This document shows positions 62,898 through 64,000 of a stretch of 64,000 bases of DNA, one piece after another; position 1 is the first letter of the stretch; every line of letters starts with the position of its first letter. The position numbers and the translations under genes were made by a program. The DNA lies in NCBI GenBank assembly GCA_020832105.1, contig JAFIFH010000039.1, forward strand, positions 1 through 64,000, written 5' to 3'. Source of the stretch: Idiomarina sp. (GTDB lineage Bacteria > Pseudomonadota > Gammaproteobacteria > Enterobacterales > Alteromonadaceae). The notes under the pieces are model-generated. The model was not told the DNA's origin and ran no database searches. It was given only the letters and a program-made list of their open reading frames with translations.

Positions 62898-63596
62898 ATG
62901 AACTTCATGGATATGTTGCTGTATGGGATTTACCCATACCTGGTAACGGTCGTTTTCTTTCTGGGTTGTATTATTCGCTATGACCGGGAGCAGTATACCT
63001 GGAAGGCACAGTCTAGCCAGATGCTGCATAACAAGAACTTCCGGATTGCCAGTATTCTCTTTCATATTGGTATTATCATGATCTTCTTCGGCCATTTTGC
63101 TGGTCTGTTCCTGCCTTGGGAAATCTGGGAGTTCCTCGGTGTGTCCCTGCAAACTAAGCAGCTGATTGCAATTGGCGTGGGGGGCGTTTTTGGTGTGCTG
63201 TGCTTTATCGGCCTCACTATGCTGGTCTGGCGCCGGCTGTTTAACGACCGTGTCCGCGCTACGAGCAGCACCATGGACACGCTGATTCTGCTACTCCTTT
63301 ACTGGCAGTTGATCCTTGGCTTACTAACGTTGCCTGTTTCAACGGGTCACATGGACGGCGAGGCAATGAAGAGCCTGATGAGTTGGTCACGCTACTTACT
63401 GACGTTCCGCCCTGCGGAAGCGGTGGAGTTTATGGCTGACATCCATTGGATTTATAAAGCCCACGTGTTTTGGGGGGTAACAATTTTCTTATTGTTCCCG
63501 TTCAGTCGCCTGGTGCATATCTGGAGCGTGCCAATTAAATACCTGGCCCGGCCATACCAAATCGTTCGCCGTCGTTTTCGTGCCACGGTTAAATAG
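62898..63596 (+). CDS. narI: Respiratory nitrate reductase gamma subunit (cytochrome b)
   Basis: The 232-residue membrane subunit has five helices and oxidises quinol at the periplasmic side. Haem-ligand histidines are His56 and His66 (LFHIGIIMIFFGHFAG), and His189 and His207 near the C terminus. The ATG at 62898 with GAGGAG seven bases upstream is preferred over a GTG at 62883 that overlaps narJ. Confidence 0.95.
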   Translation: MNFMDMLLYGIYPYLVTVVFFLGCIIRYDREQYTWKAQSSQMLHNKNFRIASILFHIGIIMIFFGHFAGLFLPWEIWEFLGVSLQTKQLIAIGVGGVFGVLCFIGLTMLVWRRLFNDRVRATSSTMDTLILLLLYWQLILGLLTLPVSTGHMDGEAMKSLMSWSRYLLTFRPAEAVEFMADIHWIYKAHVFWGVTIFLLFPFSRLVHIWSVPIKYLARPYQIVRRRFRATVK

Positions 63597-63604
63597 AAGT
63601 CTGC

Positions 63605-63625
63605 GGCCGGGGTCGCCCCCCGGCC
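63605..63625 (+). terminator. GC-rich hairpin between narI and the isomerase gene
   Basis: GGCCGGGG (63605-63612) pairs with CCCCGGCC (63618-63625) around a 5-nt loop. No T-run follows. It may partly stop transcription or protect the narGHJI message, lowering expression of the downstream isomerase gene. Confidence 0.55.
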
Positions 63626-63643
63626 AAGTTTGTGGAGTCGATT

Positions 63644-64000
63644 ATGATTCAGGTAAATGAAGTAGAGATCTCCGAATCAGCGGTATTTGCTGAAACTCAA
63701 TACCACCCTGCTGAGACTAAGGAAGAAGCCATTAATAGCGCGGCGCGCACGCTTATCATCGCAGAATTACTAAAGCAGCGCGCTCTGGCACTAGGGCTGG
63801 AACCTGCTGCTGATGACGCTAAAAGTAGTGAAGATGATTACCTCGAGAAGCTGATTGAAGCTGAGGTGTATATACCTACTGCCAGTGACGACGCCTGCCG
63901 GCAATACTTTGACAACAACCCTCAGCGCTTTACCACTTCACCTCTGTTAGAGGTGCGCCACATACTGTTGGCTGCAGGCCCGGAAGACGATGTCGCCCGG
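63644..64000 (+). CDS. Parvulin-type peptidyl-prolyl isomerase (5' part, cut by window end)
   Basis: The 119 visible residues start MIQVNEVEISESAVFAETQY and reach LEVRHILLAAG, the beginning of a PpiC-type rotamase domain. The N-terminal part is helical, as in NifM-like isomerases. A prolyl isomerase gene at the end of nar operons is known from Pseudomonas and relatives, where it is thought to help mature the reductase. The ribosome site is GTGGAG about seven bases before the ATG. No signal peptide is seen, so it is probably cytoplasmic. Confidence 0.85.
   Translation, partial: MIQVNEVEISESAVFAETQYHPAETKEEAINSAARTLIIAELLKQRALALGLEPAADDAKSSEDDYLEKLIEAEVYIPTASDDACRQYFDNNPQRFTTSPLLEVRHILLAAGPEDDVAR

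Noticed and set aside
1-64000. CRISPR arrays, insertion sequences, tRNA or rRNA genes
   Set aside because: I saw no regularly spaced repeats, transposase motifs, terminal inverted repeats or RNA gene signatures while reading the window; a tRNAscan or repeat search could confirm this.

Overview
The window looks like the chromosome of a free-living, probably marine, facultatively respiring gammaproteobacterium of the Alteromonadales type; an Idiomarina or Aliidiomarina relative would fit. This is inferred from gene content: many lipoprotein and secreted peptidases and amidohydrolases, several c-di-GMP enzymes, a periplasmic-propeller GGDEF sensor and a narGHJI system with NarX/NarL. Family assignments rest on motif and family recognition, not on database searches. 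I see no rRNA, tRNA, CRISPR array, insertion sequence or phage gene.

Layout. 1-11.4 kb: a DUF2489 protein; a periplasmic amidohydrolase; cysE-cysK followed by an overlapping beta-lactamase-fold membrane protein that lacks the catalytic Ser and Lys; a NaChBac-like ion channel; and a run of amidohydrolase, lipoprotein gamma-glutamyltransferase and lipoprotein amidohydrolase. 11.4-22.7 kb: a stomatin-like protein, a two-gene RND efflux pump without its outer-membrane partner, an isochorismatase-fold hydrolase, a PvdQ-like acylase lipoprotein, an intact serine hydrolase and a monofunctional prephenate dehydratase. 22.8-32.9 kb: an M3 peptidase (Dcp), a CpdB-type nucleotidase, an Mpo1-like membrane protein, a DUF442 phosphatase-like protein, a DUF1328 miniprotein, a GGDEF protein, a TauE/SafE permease, a DUF4382 lipoprotein and a ChaC-type gamma-glutamylcyclotransferase. 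32.8-44.1 kb: a GGDEF-EAL protein, a persulfide-dioxygenase/rhodanese fusion, the DinG helicase, a YeiH-type permease, a large propeller-GGDEF sensor and an amino-acid-type dCache chemoreceptor. 44.2-46.7 kb: a LysR regulator divergent from an SbtA-type bicarbonate transporter and a YqhA-like membrane protein.

The last 17 kb form one functional module for molybdenum-dependent nitrate respiration. moaA-mobA-moaB-moaC-moaD-moaE-modA-modB-modC are packed as a single operon behind a molybdenum cofactor riboswitch. moeA lies convergently behind it, in an apparent narL-moeA operon. narX is encoded upstream of narL and divergently from narGHJI. A parvulin-type prolyl isomerase gene, cut by the window end, follows narI after a strong hairpin.

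The most interesting signals are regulatory. A near-consensus NarL 7-2-7 palindrome sits upstream of the promoter and riboswitch of the moa-mod operon, and a second one abuts a possible promoter of narL-moeA. This predicts that NarX/NarL controls cofactor synthesis and molybdate uptake together with nitrate reductase, with a cofactor-sensing riboswitch as a second gate. Other leads are the pseudo-beta-lactamase coupled to cysK, the LysR/SbtA/YqhA locus with palindromes at the lysR start, and the PvdQ-like lipoprotein.
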